Positions 15,782 to 24,861 of a DNA stretch of 45,885 nucleotides are shown here, in pieces. Every line of letters begins with the position of its first letter. The first letter of the stretch is position 1. The stretch comes from Flemingiibacterium sp045586505 (GTDB lineage Bacteria; Bacillota; Clostridia; Oscillospirales; CAG-272): positions 1 through 45,885 of the forward strand of contig JAZNAL010000037.1 in NCBI GenBank assembly GCA_045586505.1, written 5' to 3'. Under the pieces are notes generated by a model. That model did not search any database. It saw only the letters and a program-made list of their open reading frames with translations, and was not told the origin of the DNA. The position numbers were made by a program, and so were the translations under genes.

Positions 15782-16270
15782 TCATATCTGCCGAACAAAC
15801 TCGTCCGCTTCCTCACGGCTCCCTAATATCACGACTTTTCTGCCGTCTTTGTATTTGTCGATCAGCTCCATTATATTCGGCTTGCTATGCTCGTTGTAGC
15901 CCTTTATAAATTCTATAAACTCCGCATCCTCTTCGGTTTCGATCCACGGCATATCGCTCCGCGGTTTGCCGCGCCGCTCCTTGATTCCGTCAAGGCAGAT
16001 TTCAAGCGGATAATCAAGGAAAACCACCGTGTCACAGGCAGCCATTCGCAGCTCCATTGTGGAGCCGTAATTACCGTCGATGATCCACCGGTCAGTTTCG
16101 ATCACGGCTGACAACCGCCCGCAAAAAACGCTCTTTTCCACAGTAGTTTTATCAGCGTTCCAATACATCAGATCGAGATGAAATAACGGGATGCCTGTTT
16201 TATTGTGAAGTGCCCTTGAGAAAGTGCTCTTGCCGCTTCCCGGGCAGCCTATTACTATAATCTTTTTCAT
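15782..16270 (-). CDS. Small P-loop kinase-like ATPase (FlaR/adenylate-kinase-like)
   Basis: 162 residues. GCPGSGKST at 8-16 is the Walker A motif, and PLFHLDLMYWNAD and IIDGNYGSTMELR follow, the pattern of the 'DNA topology modulation' FlaR-like nucleoside/shikimate-kinase-fold proteins. Cytoplasmic. Substrate unknown. It lies 36 bp downstream of the DUF2179 gene on the same strand and may be co-transcribed. The ribosome binding site is weak. Annotations as topology modulator are historical and not supported biochemically here. Confidence 0.8.
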   Translation of the reverse strand: MKKIIVIGCPGSGKSTFSRALHNKTGIPLFHLDLMYWNADKTTVEKSVFCGRLSAVIETDRWIIDGNYGSTMELRMAACDTVVFLDYPLEICLDGIKERRGKPRSDMPWIETEEDAEFIEFIKGYNEHSKPNIMELIDKYKDGRKVVILGSREEADEFVRQI

Positions 16271-16306
16271 ACTTTTTACTCTTGCGGAGCGTAATCCCTT
16301 ATCATC

Positions 16307-16849
16307 TTACTTCACCATACCGTAGCCGCCGGCATATTTGCTGACCTCGGATGCAATGACAAAAACATTATTCCGGCAGATCTTCCGTATTTCTTTGAGC
16401 ACAAAAAGCGACTCGCGACGCGGCAGGACTATCAGGATCATATTCATCTTATCCGTTGAGCCGTGGCCGTCGAAAACGGTATATCCACGGGAGTTCTCGC
16501 GGAGGTATTCTATAATCTTTGCTGTATTCTCGTCATTGGCAATAAGCTGAAGGTTGGACGTTCCAAGCGCGATCCTGCCTTCAAGCGTTGAGCCGAGAAA
16601 CAGACCCGTGGCGTATCCAAAACAATAAAACACAAGCAGGAACAAATTATCACCGAGTGTTCCGATAATAGTCGAGATAACAAGTCCCCATATCATACAC
16701 TCGACAAAGCCAAGCACAGCCGCCTTCAGCCGCTGTCCCTTTACCATCATACAGGTTTTAAGTGACTGTATCGTGATCTCGATTATTTTTGCGGCGCATA
16801 CGATAAAGCATACCGCCACGGGATGAATTGATGCCAAAAATTCTGACAT
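16307..16849 (-). CDS. DUF5698/DUF2179 membrane protein (UPF0316 family)
   Basis: 180 residues. Three N-terminal membrane helices (approximately 10-32, 42-60, 66-86) with KIIEITIQSLKTCMMVKGQR between the first two are DUF5698. The C-terminal soluble domain (~105-175: NTAKIIEYLRENSRGYTVFDGHGS, split over the field, and VIASEVSKYAGGYG) is DUF2179. The family is widespread in Firmicutes. Function unknown, possibly ligand-sensing or transport-linked. GAGGAG lies 8 bp upstream of ATG 16849. Confidence 0.85.
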   Translation of the reverse strand: MSEFLASIHPVAVCFIVCAAKIIEITIQSLKTCMMVKGQRLKAAVLGFVECMIWGLVISTIIGTLGDNLFLLVFYCFGYATGLFLGSTLEGRIALGTSNLQLIANDENTAKIIEYLRENSRGYTVFDGHGSTDKMNMILIVLPRRESLFVLKEIRKICRNNVFVIASEVSKYAGGYGMVK

Positions 16850-17034
16850 TATACGGTTCTCCTCTTCAGCATAATAGTTTTTATATGTGTTTATAAATCA
16901 ATTATATCACAACTTCATCCAAATAGCAATAACATCCGCAGGCAAATTAAGCTGCAGTGAATTTTTCACACGGTATAAATGCCCATTTGCGTGCATATAC
17001 TGCACTATAATTTGTTTTTGCAGGTGAAAAAGTG

Positions 17035-17556
17035 ATGCGATCAATAAATCTTTCCGGGCTGCTTGGCTTTGCTGTGACCTCGTTTGTAGGCACGGTACTG
17101 CATTTTCTATACGACTGGACCGGCAAATCCCTGTTAGTCGCCCCCTTCTCCGGCGTGAACGAATCAACATAGAAACATATAAAGCTACTTTTTTGACCAA
17201 TATTTATCTTCACCATAATGCAAGGCTTTTTCTTCCGAGAGCGTGAGGATTTCTGGTGCGTCAAGTTACGGAGCATCCTGCTCGGACTTGGCTTGATTCC
17301 CGCAATCTTTTACACCTACAACAGCGTGATTGGCAAATCGCCGAATTTTATCAACATTGCGATCTTTTTTATCTCGGCGGCTGTTGCATATATCTATGAA
17401 ACACGGCAGTTTAACAGCGGAACTGCGCGATGCAAGTCGCAAAGGGTTGCTTTTACACTCCTTTGCGTGATCGCCGTTATGTTTGCTGTATTCACTTTTA
17501 TAACACCCGAGATCGGGATTTTCATGGATCCGCTATCCGGAACTTACGGTATATAG
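17035..17556 (+). pseudogene. DUF6512-like membrane protein gene with two in-frame stops
   Basis: ATG 17035 opens NLSGLLGFAVTSFVGTVLHF, then LYDWTGKSLLVAPFSGVNEST, interrupted by TAG (17170-17172) where the family has Trp (NESTWEH). Six codons later (KHIKLLF) there is TGA at 17194-17196. The same frame then runs unbroken from 17197 through QGFFFREREDFWCVKLRS to the stop at 17556. Without the stops it would be a ~173-residue multi-helix membrane protein of the DUF6512 type. The second half alone could be read from ATG 17218 (112 residues) but has no ribosome binding site. A degraded gene, with the frame still intact, suggesting recent inactivation. Confidence 0.7.
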
Positions 17557-17576
17557 GCAGAAATATGCATAAATAC

Positions 17577-17618
17577 GCCGATGAGCAATCACTTGATTCC
17601 TCATCGGCTGTTCTTTAT
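17577..17618 (+). terminator. Intrinsic terminator after the DUF6512 gene
   Basis: GCCGATGAG (17577-17585) and CTCATCGGC (17600-17608), then TGTTCTTTATTC. Confidence 0.8.
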
Positions 17619-17699
17619 TCTTCGGACTAATCGGGTTTTCATAATATTTCCCCCGCCGCACATCGAACAAATGCGATACCATGTATTTCTTCTATGCAA

Positions 17700-17740
17700 A
17701 GCAAAACTGACACCGCCGAAAAGGCGATGTCAGTTTGATG
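17700..17740 (-). terminator. Terminator of glnA
   Basis: Read on the minus strand, AAACTGACATCGCC pairs with GGCGGTGTCAGTTT around a short TTTTC loop (17736-17704), followed by a T-rich run. The rest of 17627-17766 is featureless. Confidence 0.8.
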
Positions 17741-17766
17741 TTAGTTTTTAAGGGCCGTACTCTTTA

Positions 17767-19191
17767 TTAAAGGTTATAGTACTTGTCAAACTCAGCGGGA
17801 TGAGGAATAGCTGCAAGCTGACGGCACTCCTCGCGCTTGGACTTAATGAAGTTTTCAATAAGCTCCTTCGGGAATACTCCGCCTGCGGTCAGATAGTCGT
17901 TGTCTGCCTCAAGTGCATCCAGCGCCTCGGGAAGCGAGGTAGGTAAGCCCTGCAGCTTTGCCTTTTCCTCCTCGGGAAGATGATAGAGGTTAACGTCGTA
18001 GGGACCCCAACCGTTTGCATGAGGATCGATCTTGTTCTTTACGCCGTCAAGACCTGCCATGAGGATAGCCGCATAGCAGAAGTAGGGGTTGCAGGTCGCA
18101 TCGGGATTGCGAAGCTCAAAACGGCGCTTGTTGGGGCTCTTTGCATATGCGGGGATTCTGATGACCGCACTGCGGTTGGAGGTAGCGTAGCCCACGGTTA
18201 CGGGAGCCTCAAAGCCGGGCACCAGACGCTTGAAGGAGTTGGTGCTGGGGTTGGTAAGCGCGCAGAGAGAAGCAATGTGCTTAAGCAGACCGCCCATGAA
18301 ATAATGTGCAGTCTCGCTGAGATTTGCATATCCGTTGTCATCGGAGAATACAGGCTGGCCGTCCTTCATAAGGAGCATATGGACGTGCATACCGCTTCCC
18401 GCCTCACCGTAGATGGGCTTGGGCATAAAGGTTGCGGTCTTGCCATACTTAAGTGCGGTGTTATGGATGATATACTTGATCATCATGGTAGCGTCAGCCA
18501 TCTTGGACATCTTACCAAGCTGAGGCTCGATCTCGAACTGACCGCTTGCCGCAACCTCGGGATGATGATAGTTGATCTCGATTCCCGCATCCTTCATGTG
18601 CAGGCACATTTCACTGCGGCACTCGTAGGAGATATCAAAGGGCTTTGCGATGTGATAGTTCTTCTGCTTCGGAACGACAACACCCTTGCCCTCAACATCG
18701 CTGTTCCAGTAAGACTGCTTTGCATCCATTCTTACGCCGATATGGTTGCCCGCAACCTCCCAGCCGATCTGATCGAACAGATAGAACTCGAATTCGGGCA
18801 GGATAAGCATGGTATCCGCAACGCCGCAGTCCTGCATATACTTTTCGGCTGCAAGCACGATATTTCTGGGGTACTGCGGGAGAGGACGGTTCTCGGGACT
18901 TGCGATGATCATCGCATTACCTGTCATAGAGAGGGTGGGGATTTCGCAGAAGGGATCGATAACTGCCGTATCGGGATCGGGAATAAACACCATATCGCTC
19001 TTTTCAACTACAGCATAGCCGTAGTTCGAAGCATCAAAACCGATACCGCTCTTCATGGTATCTTCGGTGAAATTCTCGGCAAGGATGGTAACGTGTCTGT
19101 ACTGACCGTTGATGTCGACCATCTTGAAATCGACCATCTTAATACCATTTTCCTTGATAATATTCAAAACATCGCTGACTGTTTTTGCCAT
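17767..19191 (-). CDS. glnA: Glutamine synthetase, type I
   Basis: 474 residues. It makes glutamine from glutamate, ammonia and ATP, the main ammonium assimilation step, as a cytoplasmic dodecamer. Visible landmarks are the beta-grasp start (KMVDFKMVDINGQYRHVTI), ILPEFEFYLFD with metal-binding Glu, GEAGSGMHVHMLL, and the substrate loop NRSAVIRIPAY. NLYHLPEEE at ~401-409 includes a tyrosine in the position of the E. coli adenylylation site. Whether it is modified is unknown, since no adenylyltransferase is in the window. Length fits GSI-beta-like enzymes. A single-gene unit with a perfect promoter (19246-19274), GGAGG before ATG 19191 and its own terminator. Confidence 0.95.
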   Translation of the reverse strand: MAKTVSDVLNIIKENGIKMVDFKMVDINGQYRHVTILAENFTEDTMKSGIGFDASNYGYAVVEKSDMVFIPDPDTAVIDPFCEIPTLSMTGNAMIIASPENRPLPQYPRNIVLAAEKYMQDCGVADTMLILPEFEFYLFDQIGWEVAGNHIGVRMDAKQSYWNSDVEGKGVVVPKQKNYHIAKPFDISYECRSEMCLHMKDAGIEINYHHPEVAASGQFEIEPQLGKMSKMADATMMIKYIIHNTALKYGKTATFMPKPIYGEAGSGMHVHMLLMKDGQPVFSDDNGYANLSETAHYFMGGLLKHIASLCALTNPSTNSFKRLVPGFEAPVTVGYATSNRSAVIRIPAYAKSPNKRRFELRNPDATCNPYFCYAAILMAGLDGVKNKIDPHANGWGPYDVNLYHLPEEEKAKLQGLPTSLPEALDALEADNDYLTAGGVFPKELIENFIKSKREECRQLAAIPHPAEFDKYYNL

Positions 19192-19245
19192 AATCGCACC
19201 TCCAAAAAATATAAATTCAAGAATTTTTATAATATTACCTTTAAT

Positions 19246-19274
19246 ATTATATCAAATTTCTCTTGTCATGTCAA
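19246..19274 (-). promoter_or_regulatory. SigA promoter of glnA
   Basis: Minus strand: TTGACA (19274-19269), 17-bp spacer, TATAAT (19251-19246). No known glutamine-riboswitch motif is seen in the ~50-nt leader. Confidence 0.85.
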
Positions 19275-19307
19275 TATACCGTAAGCGATTTTTGTATCGC
19301 CGATTAT

Positions 19308-19359
19308 ACAAAAAGAACTCCCGCACAGAGTGCATATTTTGCACATAATGCGGGTGTTC
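19308..19359 (-). terminator. Terminator of the patB-methyltransferase-MATE operon
   Basis: Minus strand: GAACACCCGCA (19359-19349) pairs with TGCGGGAGTTC (19325-19315), then TTTTTGT. Confidence 0.85.
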
Positions 19360-19420
19360 ATCTTTTGTATGCCGCCTTTAAGATTCTGTCCGGTAATTAC
19401 TGTACGCTCTTGATGCCGTA

Positions 19421-20821
19421 TCATCCCTCATTATTATTCGCTTCTGTTTTGTCTTGCTCTTTTTTTCTGATCTCACGCATGACCTTTATTAAAAGTATCA
19501 GACCGAGTGCCGCTGTGAGCAGATTTACACCGACGAAATTGAACCATATACCGTCGAGTCCGAGATTCCAAAGTGCAGCAAGTATAAGAACCGGGAAAAC
19601 AAGCGCGGCAGAAACCGACATAAGCGTCGCCAGCACCGGCTTTTCGATAGCACTGAGGAAGCCTTGCGTCGTTACAGCGAACCATCTGAACAGATAGGCA
19701 AAGCTGAAAATTCTGATAGCCCGCGTGGATTCCGCAAGCAGCATAATGTCCTCCTCCTTGACAAACAGCGCAGCGACCGTTCCCGACAGGAAGAACAGGA
19801 TGGCAGTAGATACAAGTCCCACCACAGCTGTGCCTGTATAGGCGCATTTTACGATCTTTTTGACTCTGTCATAGCTGGCGGCACCCCAGTTATAGCCGAT
19901 GGATGGGGAGAGTGAGTCACTGATGCCGTAAAGCAGAGGCCAGCAGAGATCGCTTGAATACATAAGCACCGCATACACCGCAACCGCAGTAGTTCCGCCG
20001 CCCTCTCCCCACGTCGCCACACCGAGAGTCATCAGCGAAATATTGATAAGGATCGAGGTGACACGTCCCGAGATGTTGTTAAGGAATACGGGTGAGCCGC
20101 AGGCGGCGATCTGTCTTAACATTGCCCCATGGAATCGGGGCTTTGCAAATTTAAGCAAGGTCTTACCCCGCAAAAACGGGATCATAGCCACAATCGAGCA
20201 AAGACACATTGAAAGCGACGCCGCCAGTGCTGAGCCGACAACGTCCATGTTGAGTCCGATGAGGAAAAAGGTCAGAAGTCCAAGCGTGGCAAGGTTCGAG
20301 CCTATATTGATCACCATGCTCGTCTTAACATATCCGCTGATGCGAAGATAGTTGTCCATTGCAAAGAAGATCGACGCCAGCGGACCGCAGAGCGCACAGG
20401 TGCGAAGATACCTCACTGAGGTATCAAGCAGTACATCATCCGCGCCCATCATACGGCAGAGCGGCTCCGCCGCAAAAAACATTACCGTGCCCATAATGAT
20501 CGAGGTGATGAAAATCATGATCACCGAGCAGGAGAACACATTGTTCGCGGTTTCGTTATCCTTTTTGCCAAGCGCGATGGAGATCGGCACGGATGCACCC
20601 ACTCCGATAAGATCGGCAAGTGAGAAGTTTATCATAACCAGCGGCATCGCAATATTGACCGCCGCAAATGCGCCCTCACCAAGGCGCTGTCCGATAAAAG
20701 CGCCCTCGATAATGCTGTATATCGACATTGCGAACATACTGATCATGCCCGGCAATGCCACAATAAAAAATAGCTTCCATGGCGCCATCCCGGCGTACAT
20801 GGCTTCTGTATCACGTTTCAT
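19421..20821 (-). CDS. MATE-family multidrug/organic-cation exporter
   Basis: 466 residues from ATG 20821 (GGAGG 9 bp upstream). An in-frame ATG at 20863 lacks a ribosome binding site. It has about twelve membrane helices, starting with LFFIVALPGMISMFAMSIYS and the MATE signature around IEGAFIGQRLGEGAFAAVNI. YNWGAASYDRVKKIVK at the domain boundary is the repeated family motif. It exports drugs or metabolites by Na+ or H+ antiport. Third gene of a leftward operon with patB and the methyltransferase, so its substrate may be related to amino-acid-derived metabolites, which is speculative. Confidence 0.9.
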   Translation of the reverse strand: MKRDTEAMYAGMAPWKLFFIVALPGMISMFAMSIYSIIEGAFIGQRLGEGAFAAVNIAMPLVMINFSLADLIGVGASVPISIALGKKDNETANNVFSCSVIMIFITSIIMGTVMFFAAEPLCRMMGADDVLLDTSVRYLRTCALCGPLASIFFAMDNYLRISGYVKTSMVINIGSNLATLGLLTFFLIGLNMDVVGSALAASLSMCLCSIVAMIPFLRGKTLLKFAKPRFHGAMLRQIAACGSPVFLNNISGRVTSILINISLMTLGVATWGEGGGTTAVAVYAVLMYSSDLCWPLLYGISDSLSPSIGYNWGAASYDRVKKIVKCAYTGTAVVGLVSTAILFFLSGTVAALFVKEEDIMLLAESTRAIRIFSFAYLFRWFAVTTQGFLSAIEKPVLATLMSVSAALVFPVLILAALWNLGLDGIWFNFVGVNLLTAALGLILLIKVMREIRKKEQDKTEANNNEG

Positions 20822-20856
20822 TTTGTATTTCCTCCAAATACCGCTCATTCGGTTTG

Positions 20857-21522
20857 TTACCAAATAAACGGTATAAGCCTATATTTTACCTTGTTTTTAT
20901 AGTCGCGATATCCGCAAAGTCCCTCATCAAGGACTTTTTCTTCGTTTTTTATCCTTATCGCAATTATCGCTATGTACGGCAAAAAGCATATGAGCGCCCA
21001 CCACGAGCCGAGTACGATCGGTATGGAGATAAACAGCCACAGCGTTACCGCATACATCGGATGTCTGACAATTCCGTAGAGTCCGGTGTCAACCACCTTC
21101 TGCCCCTTTTGCACCTCCACCGTTCTCGAGAGATATGCGTTTTCCCGCATAACCTCGGCATAGAGCGCATACGAGATCAGTAAAATTACCGATGCAGTGA
21201 TAACCGCCCATGTCGGAACGTGTGACCATCCAAAACGGTGATCAAGTCCGGAAATGATAAATCCGCACAGAAACATCAGTCCCGAAACCGCAACAACACC
21301 CCGCTGTGCAGACTCCTTCTCCTTTGCGTCAAGACGTTTTTCAAGCAATGCGGGAGCCTTGACAAAAAGAACAGCGCCGAGGATCAGCATGGGAATAAAC
21401 AAAAGTCCCATAAACAGCCATCCGCCGAAATAATCAAATCCGCCTGCGGGAAGAAACAGAAGTGCTCCCACGAGCACAAGACCAACAGCATATTTCAATG
21501 CTGCCTGAAACAACAGCTTCAT
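20857..21522 (-). CDS. Isoprenylcysteine carboxyl methyltransferase (ICMT/PEMT) family membrane protein
   Basis: 221 residues from ATG 21522, which overlaps the stop of patB (ATGA). Longer in-frame starts inside patB are rejected. It has five or six membrane helices. GLYGIVRHPMYAV (~residues 150-162) with the following IKNEEKVLDEGLCGYRDYK is the SAM-binding signature of ICMT/phospholipid methyltransferases. It would methylate a lipid or small-molecule carboxyl/amine at the membrane. Substrate unknown. Translationally coupled to patB and followed by the MATE gene after 35 bp. Confidence 0.85.
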   Translation of the reverse strand: MKLLFQAALKYAVGLVLVGALLFLPAGGFDYFGGWLFMGLLFIPMLILGAVLFVKAPALLEKRLDAKEKESAQRGVVAVSGLMFLCGFIISGLDHRFGWSHVPTWAVITASVILLISYALYAEVMRENAYLSRTVEVQKGQKVVDTGLYGIVRHPMYAVTLWLFISIPIVLGSWWALICFLPYIAIIAIRIKNEEKVLDEGLCGYRDYKNKVKYRLIPFIW

Positions 21523-22736
21523 TCTGTACCTCTTCCGAAAACATACTTGTCCATACGCAAAAAGGCTTCCTTCACCCGCGAAAGGGGCAGTGCAAGATTC
21601 AAGCGGATGTGTGTCGTGCCGCCATGCTGTCTGCCATCCTGCCATGCCACACCTACATCCCATCCCGCAGAAAGCAGCTCATCAAGCGTCATGGAATGGG
21701 CAAGGAGCCATTCACGGCAGTCCATAAACACCATATAAGTGCCCTGCGGTCTTGCGGCGTGCACGCCCTCAAAATGTGTTTCGATGTAATCACAGGCGTA
21801 TTTGACATTTTCGCTGAGCACAAGGCGAAGCTCATCCAGCCATTCACCGCCCTCGGGCTTGTAGGCACCGATGAGAGCGTACATCGAGAGCATATTCATG
21901 GAATTGTAGTGAGAGAGCGAGGCTTCTTTATTTACACGGTCACGCAGCCGCTTGTCGTAGATGATGTGATATGCCCCCACAAGTCCCGCGAGATTGAAGG
22001 TCTTCGACGGCGCATACAGCGCCACCGTACGGCGCTTGGCATCCTCGCTCACCGACTGTGTGGGTATATGCTTGTGCCCCGTAAGGACAATATCCGACCA
22101 GATCTCATCAGAGACGACGTACACATCATGCTTTTTGAAAAGCTCCATTGCACGCTCGATCTCCCATCTCTCCCACACACGTCCGGTGGGGTTGTGCGGT
22201 GAACAGAAAACTGCGGCATGGATATTATTCTCCGTGATCTTCCGCTCCATATCCTCAAAATCCATCCGCCAGATGCCGTCATCATCAAGTGCCAGCGGAC
22301 TTGTTACAATGTTATAGCCGCTGTTTTTCAGCGAACGGGAAAATCCCAAGTAGATCGGGCTGTGGACGAGCACATTATCCCCGCGCTGGCAGAAGGTTCC
22401 GATGGCAGAGAGAAGTCCGCCAAGGACTCCGTTTTCGTAGCCTATATGGCAAGGCTCAAGTCCCGTGACTCCGTTTCGCTGGGCCTGCCATCTGATGATG
22501 GAGGTATAGTATTCCTCCCGCGGATCAAAATAACCGAAGGCAGGATGAGAGATACGCTCCCGCATAGCCTCGCAAACCGTGGGTGCGGTGGGGAAATTCA
22601 TATCTGCGACCCACATAGGTATCGCATCGAAGCCCTCCCCCGGGCGTCCGGGCGCCCAACCGCTGCCAAGCGCATCCACCGCCAGCGCATCGCGCCCGCT
22701 TCGATCTATTATGGATTCAAAATCGTATTTCATCAT
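21519..22736 (-). CDS. PatB/MalY-type PLP-dependent C-S lyase (aminotransferase class I/II)
   Basis: 405 residues. MWVADMNFPTAPTVCEAM (41-58) is the MalY/PatB hallmark, HNPTGRVW is at 181-188, and the Schiff-base lysine is K245 in APSKTFNLAG. It cleaves cystathionine or other cysteine S-conjugates to a thiol, pyruvate and ammonia in the cytoplasm. The first two codons are both ATG and the second (22733) is an equally good start. First gene of an operon with a methyltransferase and a MATE exporter. Confidence 0.9.
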   Translation of the reverse strand: MMKYDFESIIDRSGRDALAVDALGSGWAPGRPGEGFDAIPMWVADMNFPTAPTVCEAMRERISHPAFGYFDPREEYYTSIIRWQAQRNGVTGLEPCHIGYENGVLGGLLSAIGTFCQRGDNVLVHSPIYLGFSRSLKNSGYNIVTSPLALDDDGIWRMDFEDMERKITENNIHAAVFCSPHNPTGRVWERWEIERAMELFKKHDVYVVSDEIWSDIVLTGHKHIPTQSVSEDAKRRTVALYAPSKTFNLAGLVGAYHIIYDKRLRDRVNKEASLSHYNSMNMLSMYALIGAYKPEGGEWLDELRLVLSENVKYACDYIETHFEGVHAARPQGTYMVFMDCREWLLAHSMTLDELLSAGWDVGVAWQDGRQHGGTTHIRLNLALPLSRVKEAFLRMDKYVFGRGTE

Positions 22737-22799
22737 TATGTCCTCGCTTCATTCTAAAAAACGGGCAAATAAAGCCTGTAGTCAAAATTATCCATAATA

Positions 22800-22828
22800 A
22801 TTATACACAATTATATCTGAAATGTCAA
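22800..22828 (-). promoter_or_regulatory. SigA promoter of the patB operon
   Basis: Minus strand: TTGACA (22828-22823), 17-bp spacer, TATAAT (22805-22800). Just upstream, CCGTAAGT (22831-22838) and ACTTACGG (22867-22874) form an inverted repeat, a possible operator. Confidence 0.85.
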
Positions 22829-22997
22829 TGCCGTAAGTCATAAACCTCCGCATTACCGCATTATTTACTTACGGCTGATGATTACTCTGACATAAAGTTC
22901 CAATATATTTCTATACACGGAACAAACTAAGCTAACTCTTCGTCTAATGAGTATAAACCTGTCTTATGTTATAAGCAATCAAGCAAGGAGGCTTATT

Positions 22998-24695
22998 ATG
23001 AAAAAGTGTTGGCTTTCTCTTATTCTGATTCCGTTTATTCTCTGTGCATGCGAAAAGACTCTCCCGCCCGCCGATGATGCGGATACCGCATCACCCAAGG
23101 ATAACGAGGTCGTTGTCACCGATACAATGGAGGCTGCATCCGACACCGAGCCGACTCAGACTCAAACGGATGTGGTCGAGCCGCAATTTCCCGCTCTTGA
23201 ATACAAGGTGCCATCTGAGCTTGATATGACCCGGAAGGAATACCTCATGCCGCTGGCAATCTACGGTGAAAGCATCCCCTACGCATCGAGCAGCGGAATC
23301 ATCTATGCAGGTGCGGACGGTACGGGTTATGTGACCTTCGGCATCGGCAGTCATCTGCAGGAGAATGAGGGGCAATTCCGCGAATATCTCACATATGAGG
23401 TCTCCTCAAGGAACGGATATATCACCTCCGTATGCGAAGCCGATACCATAACCAAGGCAGAGGTAACAGGCGGCGGCAAGCCATATCTCGGCGAGCTCAA
23501 CGGCACCCATGTGTCCAAGGCATACGGCGGCTCGGGTATCACGGTAAGAACGGTCACGATTTTTGAAGATACGATCACCGTGGCATCCTATGTTGACGGC
23601 ACTGACGCGGGCGGCACATACGAGGGTACCTACTCATACGATCCGCTCACAGGAAGAATTCTGGCATATCTCGACTTCACCTATCGCGATAACAGCGGAA
23701 ACAAAGTAATCGTTTCAGGCAGACGTATTGAGGGAAAGCTCCTCGAATACGGCGGCTTTGTGCATTTTATCTGCGAAGGAAGCTGGTTTGATACGCTGAC
23801 TCCGGATGATCCGCTTCCGCTGAGCTTTATTCCGCTGCCTGCCGCATCCGATACCATAAGCCTTGCAGATTGGGCGGCGCTGGAATTTGATGCGTACAAT
23901 TACACGGACGGTAATATATATTATCTTGTCCGCGCACTCCTTCGCGGGGACGCGGAGGCATTTGCGAGATACTGCGGTGTGGCGGCGGATACATACAAGT
24001 CGCTCCTTGATATGAAGATCGGTGAATACCGTCTTTATCGCGAGGACATCCCCGCCGCGGATGATTCCTCCAGAACAAACGCTTACCCGGTGCTTGAATT
24101 TGAGGTTCTTGAAAGCAACGGCTCACTCTTTTCTGTCGGCAGGCACCGTCTGGTGTTTGATACAGGGCTGGCTATAACCTTCACACCGCGGGAGAGCTTT
24201 AAATGGTACACCCATATGCCGCCCTCGGAGGTATCTGATGCCGAAGTCTATCTTGATCAGGTGATGCTTGAGGATTTTTCCTCGCTCAGTGCTGAAAATA
24301 TGCGGCAGTTCGGGCTTTGCGACTTTATCGTTGCCAGACTTAACACCTTAAAGGGTAATTATGACCCCTGCACCGCCGATGAGATCCGTGCTTACGCCGA
24401 AAAATATCTCGGTGTGGACGGAAAAACGCTGGAAATCGAAAATTCACTTTTCTCCGTGGAGGGCGGATACATCCGTATAGGTCGCGGAGGCGGTCCACTG
24501 CTCCGCACCTATCTATCTGAGACCGTCACAGACGGTATCACGGTAGTCACCGCACAGTTTTGGGCAGATTATTCCATGACAGTCCCCTCCCGCAAGGTGG
24601 AATTCCACCTTGGGATGCTTGACGGCGAATACGTACCGCTGAAAACAGTAGTTTTAGAAGATAATCACCTCAGTACGGTATACTATTCCACATGA
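22998..24695 (+). CDS. Large secreted lipoprotein of unknown function
   Basis: 565 residues from ATG 22998 (AAGGAGG upstream; the ATG at 22947 has no ribosome binding site). A type II signal peptide, KKCWLSLILIPFILCAC, has a lipobox LCAC with Cys18 as the lipidated residue. An acidic Thr/Asp/Glu-rich linker follows (~20-62), then a mature region of beta-rich character with no motif I recognise (YVTFGIGSHLQENEGQF, then TITVASYVDGTDAGGTYEG). It is anchored outside the membrane. Single gene with no clear promoter in the 300 bp upstream. The GC-rich codon use matches core neighbours. Confidence 0.8.
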   Translation: MKKCWLSLILIPFILCACEKTLPPADDADTASPKDNEVVVTDTMEAASDTEPTQTQTDVVEPQFPALEYKVPSELDMTRKEYLMPLAIYGESIPYASSSGIIYAGADGTGYVTFGIGSHLQENEGQFREYLTYEVSSRNGYITSVCEADTITKAEVTGGGKPYLGELNGTHVSKAYGGSGITVRTVTIFEDTITVASYVDGTDAGGTYEGTYSYDPLTGRILAYLDFTYRDNSGNKVIVSGRRIEGKLLEYGGFVHFICEGSWFDTLTPDDPLPLSFIPLPAASDTISLADWAALEFDAYNYTDGNIYYLVRALLRGDAEAFARYCGVAADTYKSLLDMKIGEYRLYREDIPAADDSSRTNAYPVLEFEVLESNGSLFSVGRHRLVFDTGLAITFTPRESFKWYTHMPPSEVSDAEVYLDQVMLEDFSSLSAENMRQFGLCDFIVARLNTLKGNYDPCTADEIRAYAEKYLGVDGKTLEIENSLFSVEGGYIRIGRGGGPLLRTYLSETVTDGITVVTAQFWADYSMTVPSRKVEFHLGMLDGEYVPLKTVVLEDNHLSTVYYST

Positions 24696-24709
24696 TATAG
24701 ATTTCGTGC

Positions 24710-24738
24710 TTGACAGCCCCCAAAAAGAGTGGTATAAT
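24710..24738 (+). promoter_or_regulatory. Perfect SigA promoter of a short transcript
   Basis: TTGACA (24710-24715), 17-bp spacer, TATAAT (24733-24738). The transcript would start near 24745 and end at the strong hairpin at 24820-24854. Confidence 0.85.
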
Positions 24739-24744
24739 AACAGC

Positions 24745-24856
24745 AGTTGAGTGCTTCCAATAGCGACGGAGGCACGCTTTGCATAGACTATGGAATACAC
24801 GAAGATATAATCAGCACTAAAAAATGTAGGGACTACCGAAGCCCCTACATTTTTAT
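24745..24856 (+). ncRNA. Candidate small non-coding RNA, ~112 nt
   Basis: It lies between a perfect promoter and an intrinsic terminator and has no ORF longer than 6 codons. Internal stem: GTGCTTCC (24751-24758) with GGAGGCAC (24768-24775). The GGAGG strand of this stem would be buried in the fold. It does not match a 6S, SRP or riboswitch consensus that I can recall. It could also be a leader with a premature terminator ahead of the transporter at 25102. Confidence 0.55.
24820..24854. terminator. Bidirectional intrinsic terminator
   Basis: AAAAATGTAGGG (24820-24831) pairs with CCCTACATTTTT (24843-24854). It serves the plus-strand RNA and, on the other strand, the small ORF at 24862-24990. 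Confidence 0.85.
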
Positions 24857-24861
24857 AGGAT

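Noticed and set aside
17980..19284. 434-codon plus-strand ORF antisense to glnA
   Set aside because: It is a shadow of the GC-rich glnA codons. There is no ribosome binding site, the composition is unnatural, and it overlaps the glnA promoter.
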